The notes: generated by a model not told the origin, from the letters alone. A stretch of DNA of 64,000 bases from Lujinxingia litoralis (GCF_003260125.1 NZ_QHKO01000002.1:186001-250000), one strand, 5' to 3'; counted from the stretch's first letter, positions 18,029 through 27,432 are shown. Program-made: numbers and translations.

Positions 18029-19801
18029 TTAGAGGATGATCGGCGGGCAGATCGACACTGTGTCGACTGCGCGAATCACCGGCACGTGGAGTTGGACGTC
18101 GTCACGGGCCGCGGAGAGTTGTGCCCGAACCTCCAGGTAGCGTGCTTGATGCAGGTTCAAGGGCTCCAGAAGGGCGAGGAGATCGATCGGCGAGCCCAGG
18201 GCAGGGGAGCTACCAAGGTCAATCCACGCTTGCTCCCCGAGTAGCGAGCTGCTGTCGGCCACACGGACCTGCCAGAGGATCGAGCTGCCCGACGGGGCAT
18301 CGGCGTCAAAGCGCAGGTAGCGCCACTCGTGGAAGTAGGCGTCTCGCGACGAACACCCGGTGAAGACTCGGCGCCATACGCCACTCTGGTTGGTCGCAAA
18401 GCGGAGCTGCGATCCGGTCATGTCTGAATAGGTGTACGGACTGACCAGCCCGGTCAGCGTCTCACTGACGGCACCATCATGAAGGCCAGGGCCAGGTTCA
18501 ACGACGAAGGCATTATTATGCTGGCGGTTGATGCCCCAGACCTTGCCTTCGAGGTCAACAGCCACTCCTTTGACGCTCTGCCCGGCGGTCCCGGCAATGA
18601 TGGTGTTATCGTTGGGGTTATCGGCGTCCATGCGAGCAATCCCTTGCCCGAGGGACGCGCCATAGATATAGCCCTGCTCATCGGCGCTGATGCCGTGGAC
18701 GAAGGGTAGGCCCTCGACAGCAAACCAGCGTTGCCCCTGGGGTTGGGCAGGATCGTAGCGCATGACGTTCCCTCCCAGCCAGACGCGCTGCTTGAAGTCG
18801 ACCGTAATGCCGTAACCGCTCTTAGGGGCGTTGATGCGTTGTTTGACGCAGTCATCGCCATCATTACCGCAGGCATCCTGGTTGCAGCTGGTCTCATCAA
18901 GGCACTGCAGGGTGTCGATGCGTCCCAGGAGGTTGCCCAGGTTCGCAATCCAGAGGTTGCCCTCCTGATCCAGGGCAAACCCGTAGGGAGGCACAGGCGA
19001 CCTGGTCCGTAGCAGAACATCACCGGTTTCACCGTCGAGCTTCCAGATGGTGCTATCCCAGCCACCGACCCAGACCACGGCGCGATCGCCTTCTTGTTGC
19101 GCTGCCAGCGCCCGGATAATACCACCGTCTGGAAGAGAGCGATGCCAGATCACGCACTCGTCCTGGCCCCAGTCCTTGATATCACCGGCTCCGGTAGAGG
19201 TCTCAATGCTGCCGTTAGCGTTCTTATCCACGCACTCGCTGCCGGAGGCGATCTTGGTGACCCCGCGCCCGGCCCGGTTCCCCACGTACACGTCGCCGAA
19301 GGAGTCCACCGAGGTGCGGGAGGGATCCAGGGCGTTGGGTGGACCGGTGCGGTAGCGGGCAATCTCCTGAACGGTGGAGCTATCGACCTTGGAGATGGTG
19401 CCTTCGCCGGTATTGGCGATCCAGATGAACTTCCGCTCCGAGCGCGATGCATCCAGCGTGACGTGTCCGTCTTCGTTAAGCTCCGCGCTGTCGAGTTCGT
19501 CCTGATTAAAGGGGGCCTCGCCGCCGGGAGCGGCGGCCTGCCAATCACAGCCGATGTCAGAGCTGCAGGGAGAGGTCCCCGGTGCACCACCGATCCCCGG
19601 GAAGTAGCGCTCCTCGTCGGTGAGCTCCTCGTCGGGAGTCTCGTCGGGTTGACAGTCGTCTCCCTGACAGGGGGTCTCATCAGGGGTCTCGTCTCCCGGG
19701 GGGGGCGAAGGCGTGCTGGTGACCGGTGGCGTGTCGCAGGCCCAGAGGCCCAGGGCCAGAGCCAGGCTTAGCCAGCGGAGTTTCTTGGATGGTGGGCGCA
19801 T
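18029..19801 (-). CDS. Beta-propeller (NHL/Vgb-like) lipoprotein
   Basis: A 590-residue predicted lipoprotein. A signal peptide ends in a lipobox (LWAC near residue 22), followed by a Pro/Glu/Asp-rich linker with DETPDE repeats and a Cys-containing segment (CSSDIGCDW). From about residue 120 to 440 there are repeated blades of the type IWIANTGEGTISKVDS, DVYVGNRAGRGVTKI, LWIANLGNLLGRID and VWGINRQHNNAFVV, which match NHL or virginiamycin-B-lyase-like propellers. The C-terminal 150 residues look like a beta-sandwich. The start at 19801 is chosen because CGAGGAGAAC precedes the ATG and the signal peptide then begins at once; an upstream ATG at 19876 is less likely. It probably acts at the outer membrane or surface; its ligand is unknown. 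Confidence 0.85.
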   Translation of the reverse strand: MRPPSKKLRWLSLALALGLWACDTPPVTSTPSPPPGDETPDETPCQGDDCQPDETPDEELTDEERYFPGIGGAPGTSPCSSDIGCDWQAAAPGGEAPFNQDELDSAELNEDGHVTLDASRSERKFIWIANTGEGTISKVDSSTVQEIARYRTGPPNALDPSRTSVDSFGDVYVGNRAGRGVTKIASGSECVDKNANGSIETSTGAGDIKDWGQDECVIWHRSLPDGGIIRALAAQQEGDRAVVWVGGWDSTIWKLDGETGDVLLRTRSPVPPYGFALDQEGNLWIANLGNLLGRIDTLQCLDETSCNQDACGNDGDDCVKQRINAPKSGYGITVDFKQRVWLGGNVMRYDPAQPQGQRWFAVEGLPFVHGISADEQGYIYGASLGQGIARMDADNPNDNTIIAGTAGQSVKGVAVDLEGKVWGINRQHNNAFVVEPGPGLHDGAVSETLTGLVSPYTYSDMTGSQLRFATNQSGVWRRVFTGCSSRDAYFHEWRYLRFDADAPSGSSILWQVRVADSSSLLGEQAWIDLGSSPALGSPIDLLALLEPLNLHQARYLEVRAQLSAARDDVQLHVPVIRAVDTVSICPPIIL

Positions 19802-19966
19802 GTTCTCCTCGTGAGTAATGTCATTCCGCATGAATTTAGCCTGTGTAGTGTACCAGCGCTGTGGCGGGGGTTCCACCGCTGGACACGAGTTAGGGTCGCC
19901 GGTGGCGGTCGTAACGTGCTATGCGTGGGTGAGACGATTAGCCAAAATGAATGAGGCGTTTGCGCG

Positions 19967-20809
19967 ATGTTCTCTGACGTTCTGGTCGATGCTCAAGTCG
20001 CCGAGGCGATTCGAAAGCTCGACATTCCCTTTAACCGTTACGGGCTCGATCCTTACGGGATCTCCCGCGAGCATCTGGAAGTCTTCTTCTCGCTGCTCGC
20101 GCCCTTCTATCGCACCTATTTTAGGGTGCGTTGCTTCGGGCAGGAGAACATCCCGCCGCGGGGGCGGGTCATGGTGGTGGGAAATCACTCCGGGGGGCTT
20201 CCGGTAGACGGGGCGATGGTTGCGACCTCGCTCCTCCTGGCCATGGAGCAGCCTCGGCTGGCTCAGGGGATGGTCGAGAAGTTTGCCAACCGGTGGCCCT
20301 TTGTCTCGCACTGGTTCAGCCGGGTGGGGCAGTTTACCGGGCTGCCCGAACATGCGGAGCGCCTGCTGGAGGATGAACGCTGCGTGTTGGTGTTTCCCGA
20401 AGGAGCCCGCGGCACCGGCAAGCTCTACCGCGATCGCTACAAACTTGTGCGTTTCGGCACGGGGTTTGTGCGCCTGGCCATGAAGACCCGTACGCCGATC
20501 GTGCCCTTTGCGTTCATTGGTGGCGAGGAAGCCATTCCGACGGTGATGCATCTCAAGGGGCTGGCCAACCTCATCGGGGCACCCTACATCCCGATGACCC
20601 GTTACGGCCTACCGCTGCCCCTGCCGGTATCGTGTCAGATTTTTTACGGAGAGCCGCTGGTCTTTGAAGGGACCGGGACCGAGACCGATGACGAGATTCT
20701 CTCGCATGTGCATCGGGTTCAGGATGCAGTCGAGGAACTCATCGGCCGGGGAAGAGCCTGGCGTCGCCAGGCTGTGGAGCGCGGCGAGTTGGAGGGGAAT
20801 GCGTCATGA
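19967..20809 (+). CDS. Lysophospholipid acyltransferase family protein (PlsC-like)
   Basis: A 280-residue membrane-associated acyltransferase. The catalytic block [11 protein letters not shown] is near residue 70 and the acceptor-binding block [18 protein letters not shown] near 145, as in the PlsC/TMEM68-like family. It probably transfers a fatty acyl group to a lysophospholipid or similar alcohol. The start at 19967 has only a weak GAGG about 12 bases upstream. Its end overlaps the next gene by four bases (ATGA), so the two are translationally coupled; the pairing suggests a shared lipid pathway. Acyl donor and acceptor cannot be named. Confidence 0.88.
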   Translation: MFSDVLVDAQVAEAIRKLDIPFNRYGLDPYGISREHLEVFFSLLAPFYRTYFRVRCFGQENIPPRGRVMVVGNHSGGLPVDGAMVATSLLLAMEQPRLAQGMVEKFANRWPFVSHWFSRVGQFTGLPEHAERLLEDERCVLVFPEGARGTGKLYRDRYKLVRFGTGFVRLAMKTRTPIVPFAFIGGEEAIPTVMHLKGLANLIGAPYIPMTRYGLPLPLPVSCQIFYGEPLVFEGTGTETDDEILSHVHRVQDAVEELIGRGRAWRRQAVERGELEGNAS

Positions 20810-21723
20810 AGGTGTTGATCACCGGTATCTCTAGCGCGCTGGGCCGACTCTTGAGTGCGGAGCTCCTGAAGCAGGGGCATCAGGTGTTGGGCATTGACCG
20901 TCGCCCCTGGCCCCGGGCTCCGGAGGGGGTACAGCTCTTTCGTCACGATGTTCGCAAACGACCGGCCGAAGAAGTGTTCCGGGCGGAGCGCCCCGAGGTG
21001 GTCATCCACCTGGCCACGGTCACGCACGTTTCCGCCAGCCCCCAGGAGCGCTACCGCATCAACCTGGGGGGGACACGGGTGGTCTTCGAGCATTGCGACA
21101 CCTACGGGGTTCAACAGGCGATCTTTGTCGGTCGGCACACTTTTTACGGAGCCGACGCCGAATCTGCGCTCTACCACACTGAGGAAGAGCCACCGATGGC
21201 GGTGAGCACCTTTCCGGAGCTGGCCGACCTGGTCGCCGCCGATCTTTTCGCTGGATCCGCCCTGTGGCGTTTCCCCCAGATGGATACCGCCGTGTTGCGC
21301 CTGTGTTACGTGCTGGGAGATAGCGGCCAGGGCACATTGGCGTCCTACCTGAGGGGGCCCCGGGTGCCCACGGTTCTGGGGTTTGATCCCCTCTACCAAT
21401 TCATCCATGAGCGCGATGCCGCCCATGCCATTGCGCTCGCCATGAAGGCCCGACTTCGGGGCGTGTTTAATGTGGCCGGGCCCCAGCCGGTGCCGCTATC
21501 GCTCTTGATTCGTGCCACGGGGCGCAAGAATCTCTCGCTTCCCGAACCGCTCTTTGCGAGGTCGCTGGGACACTTCGGGCTGCCGAAACTTCCGGCCGGC
21601 GCCATTCATCACGTCAAGTATCCGGTGGTGGTGGACGGCTCGATGTTTGCCAACGCCACCGGTTTCTCCCCCCGTTTCGACGAGGTCCAGACGATGGACT
21701 CCTTCAGGTGGGCGGAGTTTTAA
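20806..21723 (+). CDS. NAD(P)-dependent epimerase/dehydratase (extended SDR)
   Basis: A 305-residue Rossmann-fold enzyme. It starts [21 protein letters not shown], the dinucleotide-binding TGxxxxxG loop. It continues with the DRRPW second strand end, an HLATVTHV strand and a C-terminal substrate lobe. The catalytic Tyr-x-x-x-Lys is not evident at the usual place after the VGRHTFYG stretch, so it may be an atypical SDR. Its start overlaps the acyltransferase stop by four bases. It converges on the HEAT-repeat gene 11 bases downstream. Substrate unknown; a lipid or sugar-lipid is an inference from the neighbour. Confidence 0.85.
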   Translation: MKVLITGISSALGRLLSAELLKQGHQVLGIDRRPWPRAPEGVQLFRHDVRKRPAEEVFRAERPEVVIHLATVTHVSASPQERYRINLGGTRVVFEHCDTYGVQQAIFVGRHTFYGADAESALYHTEEEPPMAVSTFPELADLVAADLFAGSALWRFPQMDTAVLRLCYVLGDSGQGTLASYLRGPRVPTVLGFDPLYQFIHERDAAHAIALAMKARLRGVFNVAGPQPVPLSLLIRATGRKNLSLPEPLFARSLGHFGLPKLPAGAIHHVKYPVVVDGSMFANATGFSPRFDEVQTMDSFRWAEF

Positions 21724-21734
21724 GCCTTCCGGGG

Positions 21735-23393
21735 TCACTCATCGCGTGGCGATGAACGCTTGTGGGGAATGAACTCCGCTTCGATGAACTCCGCCTGGTT
21801 GCGGGCATGACGCTGGCGAGCCAGCGCATCGTGTGCGGCCTCGCTGATGTCCACATCGGGGTGTTCGCTCAGGCTCTGCAGGCGTTTGATAGCCTCCTCG
21901 CTCCGGCTGCGTTCCAGCAAGGGGATTTGCAGGCTTAAGGTATCAAGGGAATCATTCTCCGCGACGCCGTCCAGGCCCTCCAACGCCTCGGGGGCCACCT
22001 TCAGAAGTACGCGGGCGGCCCGACGCGCAATCTTCGCTTCGGCGTTTTGTCCCAGGCGAATCAATCCGACGAGTTGATCCTCGGGCCAGGGCTCCGGGGC
22101 CCCGGTGCTGAGCGCGTCCAAGAGCTCCAGCGAGGCAATCACCGTTGGTGCGCCTCCGAGCCCCTGATTCAGCGCAACGATGGCGAGCCCGCGCATGGCA
22201 AGGTGCTCCTGGGCGTCGGGGCGAAGAGCTTCGGGGAGCCTGCGCGCCGCCGCCCTCAAGGTCCAGGCCAGTCCCAGCGCGGCGCGTTCATCCTCCTCCT
22301 GGCTTCCGCCGGCGGGCCAGCGTCCAGCCAGCATATCTGCCGCCCGCACCAGTTTGCCGAACGCCGAGGGTGTCAGTGGGCCGGGCACCGCGGCCAGCGC
22401 CCGGGCGGCCGCCAACGAGAGAAGGGCATCGGACTCCAGAAGCATGCCGAGCAACGCGCGCTCAACGGCCGCGTCGTCGAGTTGGAGCCCTTCGGCCAGG
22501 GCTGCGGCGGCCTCGCGCACCAGGGAATCGGGGTGGGGGAGGGCGCTCCGGAGCGCCGCACGCTCTGCAGGGCTGGCAGGTGGCGTCGCGATACTTGCCA
22601 GCGCCCGCAGGGTCAGTGTCAGACGCGTGGCATCCGCACTTAAGAGGTAATCGCCCAGCACCGCACGAGCTTGCGGACAGGGCGAACCGATAAGAATTTG
22701 GAGCGCTTCATCGATCGGGCCATGCCCCTTCGACAAAATCGCCAGCGCGATGTCTCTGCGATCGTCTCGGCGCCGCCACTCTCGCACCAGCAAACGTCGG
22801 CGGGGGCCGGCTGCGCGGAGAAGCGACGCGGCAAAAGAGTCGGGTGTCGCAGGGGCTTCGCCGCGGACCGAGAGTCCGTCCAGAGCGGCCAGGACCCGCG
22901 GAAGCACCTCAGGGGCCAGCGCCTCCAGGTGTGCCCGGGCGGACTCGATCTTCAACGCCGAGCGCCCGTCGCCGGTCGTCATCAAGATGGCGAGCGCTGC
23001 ACGGACGATGTCGGGATCGCGGTCCGATAAAAGATCTTCGGCAAACGCCCGCGCGCGCCCTCGAAGGCCGCTGTCATACTCGGCCTGGTCGTCGACCAGA
23101 CGCTCCAACATCGCCATGGCCAGCGTGCGCCCGCTCTGTTCCTCAATACGCGTCGCCGCATCGAAGATGTAGCGCATCAGCGGCAGCGCGTGTTTTGGGG
23201 TCAAACGTCCGTTGAGCCAGCGCAATAAGGCGCGGTGTACCCGCGGATTGAGCAATCCGAGAGAGGCCAGTGCGGCTTCCACCGCTTCATCCCCATGCGT
23301 GCTAAGGTGAGCAAGAAGCTCGTTCTGGTGGATCGCGTCGGGATGATCCAGTCGCGCGATGGTGCGAGCAATGTCGGCGCGGGGGTCTGCCAT
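21735..23393 (-). CDS. HEAT-repeat protein
   Basis: A 552-residue, Ala/Leu/Arg-rich, all-helical protein without a signal peptide. Repeating helical pairs with patterns such as DPDIVRAALAILMTTGDG, HPDSLVREAAAALAEGL and HPDVDISEAAHDALARQ recur across the whole length, as in HEAT/armadillo scaffolds. No enzyme motif is visible. It is probably a cytoplasmic protein-interaction scaffold. It is divergent from the CpoB-like gene. A second, exported HEAT protein lies at 32594-34459. Confidence 0.75.
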   Translation of the reverse strand: MADPRADIARTIARLDHPDAIHQNELLAHLSTHGDEAVEAALASLGLLNPRVHRALLRWLNGRLTPKHALPLMRYIFDAATRIEEQSGRTLAMAMLERLVDDQAEYDSGLRGRARAFAEDLLSDRDPDIVRAALAILMTTGDGRSALKIESARAHLEALAPEVLPRVLAALDGLSVRGEAPATPDSFAASLLRAAGPRRRLLVREWRRRDDRRDIALAILSKGHGPIDEALQILIGSPCPQARAVLGDYLLSADATRLTLTLRALASIATPPASPAERAALRSALPHPDSLVREAAAALAEGLQLDDAAVERALLGMLLESDALLSLAAARALAAVPGPLTPSAFGKLVRAADMLAGRWPAGGSQEEDERAALGLAWTLRAAARRLPEALRPDAQEHLAMRGLAIVALNQGLGGAPTVIASLELLDALSTGAPEPWPEDQLVGLIRLGQNAEAKIARRAARVLLKVAPEALEGLDGVAENDSLDTLSLQIPLLERSRSEEAIKRLQSLSEHPDVDISEAAHDALARQRHARNQAEFIEAEFIPHKRSSPRDE

Positions 23394-23477
23394 GGCGTCA
23401 TCTCCTGCTTCAAGCGGGGGGCGTTCGCGAAGGAATTTCCCAGTATTTATGCGGGGCTGAGGTGGTCTTCAACTTTC

Positions 23478-23505
23478 TTGACACGATCGCCGCCCATGTT
23501 AGCAT
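23478..23505 (+). promoter_or_regulatory. Predicted promoter for the CpoB-like gene
   Basis: TTGACA (23478-23483), a 16-base spacer and TAGCAT (23500-23505), about 90 bases before the TTG start. Confidence 0.45.
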
Positions 23506-23595
23506 CGCCCCTGTCTGCATGTCAGCACAGTAGCTAACAGACGCCGAATTCAAGCGACGATGGCTCCCGAATCCGGGGGCGTCAGGAGGCTTTTT

Positions 23596-24726
23596 TTGAC
23601 AAAGCACACTCCCCAGGATCGACTGGTTGCCAGAGGGCGCCGTGCCCGCCGAGCTGTGGCCTATCTCTTTGGCCCCTCGTTGTTCTTGGGAGCCTGCGCG
23701 CAGACTCAGCCGGTTGAAGACGTCCTCACCCGTGCGGACATCGCTTCGGTACAGGAGCGCGTAGAAGACGTCGAGCGCACCAATGGTCGCCTTACCGTGC
23801 GGATCGAGGAGATGGAGCGCCAGCTGGTGCTGATGCAGGACCGCGTCGAGGCCAACCGGATCGTGTTGCAGCGCCGAGGCTACCTGCGGAACTCCCAAGA
23901 GGCCTTTGCTCGTAATGATCAGGGCCGTCCTCAACCGGCTCCCGAGTCCCATTACGCCACCCGCCCCGAGGATGACTTCGGATATGGCTATGGCGAGCCC
24001 GCGCCGCGACGCGCGGAACGACGTCCGGTCACCCATATTCCGCTCTCCGACCAGCAGTCAGGACGCCAGCAGGCCGCCCCACAGCAGGCGATGGAGATTC
24101 ACGTCGAAGCCCCCGAGGTATCCGAGGAAGAAGCGGTGGTGTTCACCAACGAAGACCTCGAGGCCTACTTCGGAAAGCAGCCCCCGGCTCCCACGGAGGC
24201 GCGCACCAACGCTGGTGCCACCGCCGGCGGTCGCCGGGCCCAGGCGCCGGTGACCCAGGAACGCCTGGCGACCAGCCAGGAGATCGACTCCCAACCGTCA
24301 GCTTCGCCCGCCACCCGGAAAGCTCCGACCACCCAGCGCGAACTTCTGGATCTCTATCAGGAATCGCTGACCAGCTATCGCTCCGGGAGCTACAGCGACG
24401 CGTTGGAGGGCTTTGAGACCTTTCTGGCGGGAGGACCTCGCGAGGACTACCTGGATAACGCCCTGTACTGGATTGGCGAATGCCACTTCGGCATGGGGAA
24501 CTTCACCCAGGCCGTCACCCAGTTTCAGCGCATCCTCGATGAGCTTCCCGGGGCCGCAAAGGTCCCCGATGCCATGCTGAAGATGTCGCTGGCCTACGAT
24601 CGGATGGGGCAGCCGGGCAGGGCGGTGGAGTTATTGCGCCGGCTCTCCGATGATTTTCCCGGTACCAACGCCGGGAAGCTCGGCGCAAAACGTCTCGAAG
24701 AGCACCCGCATCGGGATGCATCCTGA
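23596..24726 (+). CDS. CpoB/YbgF-like TPR lipoprotein
   Basis: A 376-residue envelope protein. The start is placed at TTG 23596 because AGGAGG (23584-23589) lies 6 bases upstream and an Arg-rich signal peptide with lipobox (LGAC) then follows; an ATG at 23560 lacks a ribosome site. Residues about 45-95 form the trimerising coiled coil typical of YbgF (ERVEDVERTNGRLTVRIEEM). A disordered Pro/Ala/Gln section follows. Residues about 250-370 hold three TPR motifs (YQESLTSYRSGSYSDALEGF, ALYWIGECHFGMGNFTQAV and AMLKMSLAYDRMGQPGRAV). CpoB links the Tol-Pal machine with peptidoglycan synthesis. No tol or pal gene is in the window. A LysM protein gene follows 75 bases downstream. Confidence 0.87.
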   Translation: MTKHTPQDRLVARGRRARRAVAYLFGPSLFLGACAQTQPVEDVLTRADIASVQERVEDVERTNGRLTVRIEEMERQLVLMQDRVEANRIVLQRRGYLRNSQEAFARNDQGRPQPAPESHYATRPEDDFGYGYGEPAPRRAERRPVTHIPLSDQQSGRQQAAPQQAMEIHVEAPEVSEEEAVVFTNEDLEAYFGKQPPAPTEARTNAGATAGGRRAQAPVTQERLATSQEIDSQPSASPATRKAPTTQRELLDLYQESLTSYRSGSYSDALEGFETFLAGGPREDYLDNALYWIGECHFGMGNFTQAVTQFQRILDELPGAAKVPDAMLKMSLAYDRMGQPGRAVELLRRLSDDFPGTNAGKLGAKRLEEHPHRDAS

Positions 24727-24801
24727 GCGGCGGCTGTGGCACACTGAACGCAACACCTGATGATTGAATGCCCCCGGGCATAAGACAGATCTGGAGCATC
24801 T

Positions 24802-25917
24802 ATGTCGAAGAAGAAGATCGGACTGAACCTGCGCCGGGGCGCCCGCGGTGTGATCCATGGCTCGTTGGTGACCGCGGCAACGGCAGCGATCTTTGGGGCG
24901 GGTGCCTTGCCCCAGGCCCAGGCACAATCTCCCTACTTCTATGGCTCCGACCTTCCAGACTATCATGTGGTCAGTGAAGGGGACACGATCTGGGACCTTT
25001 CGGGAAGCTACTACGGCGACCCCTATCAGTGGCCGAGGATGTGGAGCTACAATGCTCATATCACCAACCCCCACTGGGTCTACCCGGGTGATATCGTGTA
25101 CCTCCAGGAGGCCCCGGCGCCTCTGGCCACGACCGGAGGGAACTCGCCAGGAGCCGCCCAACCCGCCCGGCAAGAGGCCGCCCCCGCCGGCACCTATCTT
25201 CCGGTCGGTGGAATGATCACTGCCGAAGAACTCACCCTCGCCGGACGCATCATCGGGTCGCCCAAAGAGGCCTCGATGCTTGGCGAACACGACTCGGTCT
25301 GGGTGCGTTTTGGGGAAGAGGAGGACGAGGACTCCGAGAAGAAGGGGGACCAGGAGCAGGCCGCCTCTGAGGAGCCGGAGGTCGCCGTCGGCGAGCGTTT
25401 TGCCATCGTGCGCCTGGGAGACCCGATCACGGACGACGAAGACAACACGCTCGGTCACAAATACATCGTCCTGGGCAGTCTGGTCGTCACCGAAGTTTCA
25501 GAAGACCACGCCGAGACAGCGCTCATCGACCAGTCCTGGCGTGAGATTGAACGCGGCGATGTGCTCGTCCCCTACGAGCGCCAACTCAAGGTGGTGCAGC
25601 CTCGCCAGGCCGAGAACGACCTTATCGCGCACATTGTCGACACGCTGCAGCCGGGCTTTGCCTTTGGGACCGACCAGTATGTCTTCATTGACCGTGGTGC
25701 CGAAGACAGTGTGCGGGTGGGCAATCGCTTCTTTATCTATCAGCGCTTCGAAGGCCTCAACCGGCCGGGCACCGAACCCGACAAGGAGATTCCCTGGCAA
25801 CGGGTGGGCCAGGTGATGGTGCTGGATGTGCGCGAAAATTACTCCACGGCCATCATCACGCGGGCGAGCCGCGAGATTGTGGTGGGCGACCGTCTGGAAA
25901 TGTACGCCGGGTACTGA
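24802..25917 (+). CDS. LysM-domain periplasmic/envelope protein
   Basis: A 371-residue exported protein. The signal peptide has a basic N-region and a hydrophobic core ending in PQAQAQ near residue 42. A single LysM peptidoglycan-binding domain follows at about 52-105 (YHVVSEGDTIWDLSGSYYG ... WVYPGDIVYL). The rest, about 130-371, has beta-rich segments with VWVRFGEE, ERFAIVRLGDP and NRFFIYQRFEG, plus a strongly acidic insert near 170-190. No catalytic motif is seen, so a structural or regulatory role at the cell wall is likely. It probably forms an operon with the CpoB-like gene and ends in a strong terminator. Confidence 0.88.
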   Translation: MSKKKIGLNLRRGARGVIHGSLVTAATAAIFGAGALPQAQAQSPYFYGSDLPDYHVVSEGDTIWDLSGSYYGDPYQWPRMWSYNAHITNPHWVYPGDIVYLQEAPAPLATTGGNSPGAAQPARQEAAPAGTYLPVGGMITAEELTLAGRIIGSPKEASMLGEHDSVWVRFGEEEDEDSEKKGDQEQAASEEPEVAVGERFAIVRLGDPITDDEDNTLGHKYIVLGSLVVTEVSEDHAETALIDQSWREIERGDVLVPYERQLKVVQPRQAENDLIAHIVDTLQPGFAFGTDQYVFIDRGAEDSVRVGNRFFIYQRFEGLNRPGTEPDKEIPWQRVGQVMVLDVRENYSTAIITRASREIVVGDRLEMYAGY

Positions 25918-25958
25918 TCGACCCGCGTAATCCTTCATCGTTCCCGGAGCGAACGTGC

Positions 25959-25995
25959 AAAAGCCCCGAGGCCTTAAAGAGGTCTCGGGGCTTTT
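25959..25995 (+). terminator. Intrinsic terminator of the LysM gene
   Basis: Fifteen-base arms (25959-25973 and 25981-25995) with one G-T wobble, a 7-base loop and a T run. Confidence 0.88.
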
Positions 25996-26289
25996 TGTGT
26001 GTGGGGTGTGTGTCACTTCCTAATCGAGAGCACGCTTGAAGCGGGGGGCGCTACGATGTTTGGTCGAGTCGACGTGATTGAAGGATGTGCGTGGGGTAAA
26101 CATCTGGCGTGACCCATATGGATTGGCTCAGGGGTAATATGGGAAGGTAACGGCGGCCATGTTTAACCGGAGGAGATGTGCCACCGAGTTCGGACAATAT
26201 CAGGAGCTCGGGATGAGGCGTCTGGCTTATTCAGTTCTGCGAGTTAACATAATATACACTATCGGACATTAAGAGTCTGAGAAAAGAGA

Positions 26290-26318
26290 GGGGCGTCGGA
26301 CGCAATGCCCGACGCCCC
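26290..26318 (-). terminator. Terminator of the J-domain/TPR gene
   Basis: Ten-base arms (26290-26299 and 26309-26318) with a 9-base loop, followed on the minus strand by a CT-rich tract containing TTTT. Confidence 0.6.
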
Positions 26319-26348
26319 CTGATGAGGTGTGGATGCGTTATCCTCGGC

Positions 26349-27116
26349 TCAGGATGATTTGAACTTCTCGAGGAACTGCGCAAAGAAGCCTTTCTTCTTC
26401 CCCTTACGCATCTCAATCAGACGCAGATGCCGCTTTGCATTCACATTGCGCGGGTTGTGCTGCATGGCCTGGTGGAAAAGTCCCTCCGCCTCCCGAACTC
26501 GCCCCAGCCCTTCGGAGACCACCCCCATAAAGGTCAAGAGCCAGTCGCGATCGGTGAGCTCCACACTGATGGTATCGAGCTCTTTAAAAATCGCCTGGGC
26601 CCGGGTGCGTTTAAGCGGTGTCCCGTCCTGGTTTTTGGGAATCTGAAGGTATTCGGTGTAGAGAAAATGAGCCCGGTACTCCAGATCATCGGGGTTATTC
26701 TCGCTGGCCATCTTGAACTGCTCATGAGCGCCGGCGTGAGCGCCGGTCTCCAGCATGGTCTGCCCTTTGCGAAAGGCGCTCTCCGCGTTGAGAATCGAGC
26801 CGATGTCAGTATTGGCTCCTGAGCGCTCCAAATCGTATTGGGCGCGCTTATCGGGATCGCTCAACACCTGCTGGGCCGTGTTAAGCGTTGAGAAGATCTC
26901 TTGAACGAGCTTTTTATCATCCCCGAGATCATGCGCGCTAAAGCGGTCGACGTGCCATTTTTTGGCCAACTGACGAAATTCACGCGTGGCCTGTTGCTTG
27001 ATAACCGTCTGGTCGAGCCCATCCTGTACGCCGAGCAGCTCGTAGTAGCTGGCCTGGGAGATGCGCTGGTACATCTGCCGGATCTCCTGGCGAACGGCTT
27101 CAATATCCTGACTCAT
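26349..27116 (-). CDS. J-domain-like/TPR protein
   Basis: A 255-residue cytoplasmic protein. Residues about 20-95 form a J-domain-like fold (YYELLGVQDGLDQTVIKQ ... FRQLAKKWHVDRFSAH ... AQQVLSDPDKRAQYD), but the HPD tripeptide that stimulates DnaK reads HVD. Residues about 105-245 contain TPR-type repeats (AFRKGQTMLETGAHAGAHEQF and EAEGLFHQAMQHNPRNVNA). The start at 27116 follows GAGGAGCC and begins MSQDIEAVRQEIRQMY; the longer frame from 27212 has no ribosome site. A promoter TTGTCA-17-TAGACT lies upstream. A relative with an even more degraded J region is at 38125-38853. Confidence 0.85.
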   Translation of the reverse strand: MSQDIEAVRQEIRQMYQRISQASYYELLGVQDGLDQTVIKQQATREFRQLAKKWHVDRFSAHDLGDDKKLVQEIFSTLNTAQQVLSDPDKRAQYDLERSGANTDIGSILNAESAFRKGQTMLETGAHAGAHEQFKMASENNPDDLEYRAHFLYTEYLQIPKNQDGTPLKRTRAQAIFKELDTISVELTDRDWLLTFMGVVSEGLGRVREAEGLFHQAMQHNPRNVNAKRHLRLIEMRKGKKKGFFAQFLEKFKSS

Positions 27117-27183
27117 CGTGGGGGCTCCTCGGGCAATCACACCGCCTCTTCGGCGGCCTTCTGACAGGGATTTAAGCCCGTAA

Positions 27184-27212
27184 AGTCTACGGGATCGTTG
27201 TGCGAGTGACAA
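27184..27212 (-). promoter_or_regulatory. Predicted promoter of the J-domain/TPR gene
   Basis: On the minus strand TTGTCA (27207-27212) and TAGACT (27184-27189) are separated by 17 bases, about 70 bases ahead of the ATG at 27116. Confidence 0.5.
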
Positions 27213-27272
27213 CGTGCGTCATCTCACCGGAACGCGAAGCTCGAAGGCCTGGAACCGGCTAAACTCAAACGC

Positions 27273-27312
27273 AAAAACCCCCGCAGGAGTGAATCTCACT
27301 GCGGGGGTTTTT
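27273..27312 (-). terminator. Intrinsic terminator downstream of tRNA-Met
   Basis: Perfect 14-base arms (27273-27286 and 27299-27312), a 12-base loop and a five-T tract on the minus strand, immediately after the tRNA 3' end. Confidence 0.88.
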
Positions 27313-27316
27313 AGAG

Positions 27317-27390
27317 TGGCTACGCAGGGACTTGAACCCCGGACCTAGCGGATATGAGCCGCTCGCTCTAACCAGCTGAGCTACGTAGCC
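27317..27390 (-). tRNA. tRNA-Met (elongator, anticodon CAU)
   Basis: A 74-base cloverleaf on the minus strand. The acceptor stem GGCTACG pairs with CGTAGCC over seven bases, and the anticodon stem AGCGG/CCGCT holds loop CTCATAT with anticodon CAT at 27354-27356. The T arm reads GGGGTTCAAGTCCC. The 5' part GGCTACGTAGCTCAGCTGG is close to the E. coli elongator tRNA-Met, which separates it from initiator and Ile2 tRNAs with the same anticodon. The 3' CCA is not encoded and must be added by CCA transferase. Confidence 0.93.
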
Positions 27391-27432
27391 TTGTGTGTGG
27401 GCGAGATGTTTTCATCGCCGACGTGAGGCAGA

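Larger units (their letters stand above)
25918..26348. other. Convergent intergenic region without genes
   Basis: Two terminators flank this 431-base stretch, one for the LysM gene and one for the J-domain gene. The centre (about 26000-26280) has no convincing coding frame and is AT-richer than its surroundings, with a run of TA-rich sequence near 26245-26265. No structured RNA is evident by eye. Confidence 0.5.

Noticed and set aside
27317..27390. tRNA-Ile2 or initiator tRNA-Met
   Set aside because: The CAU anticodon allows these, but the acceptor stem and D-arm closely match elongator tRNA-Met, and the first base pair is G-C as in elongators.
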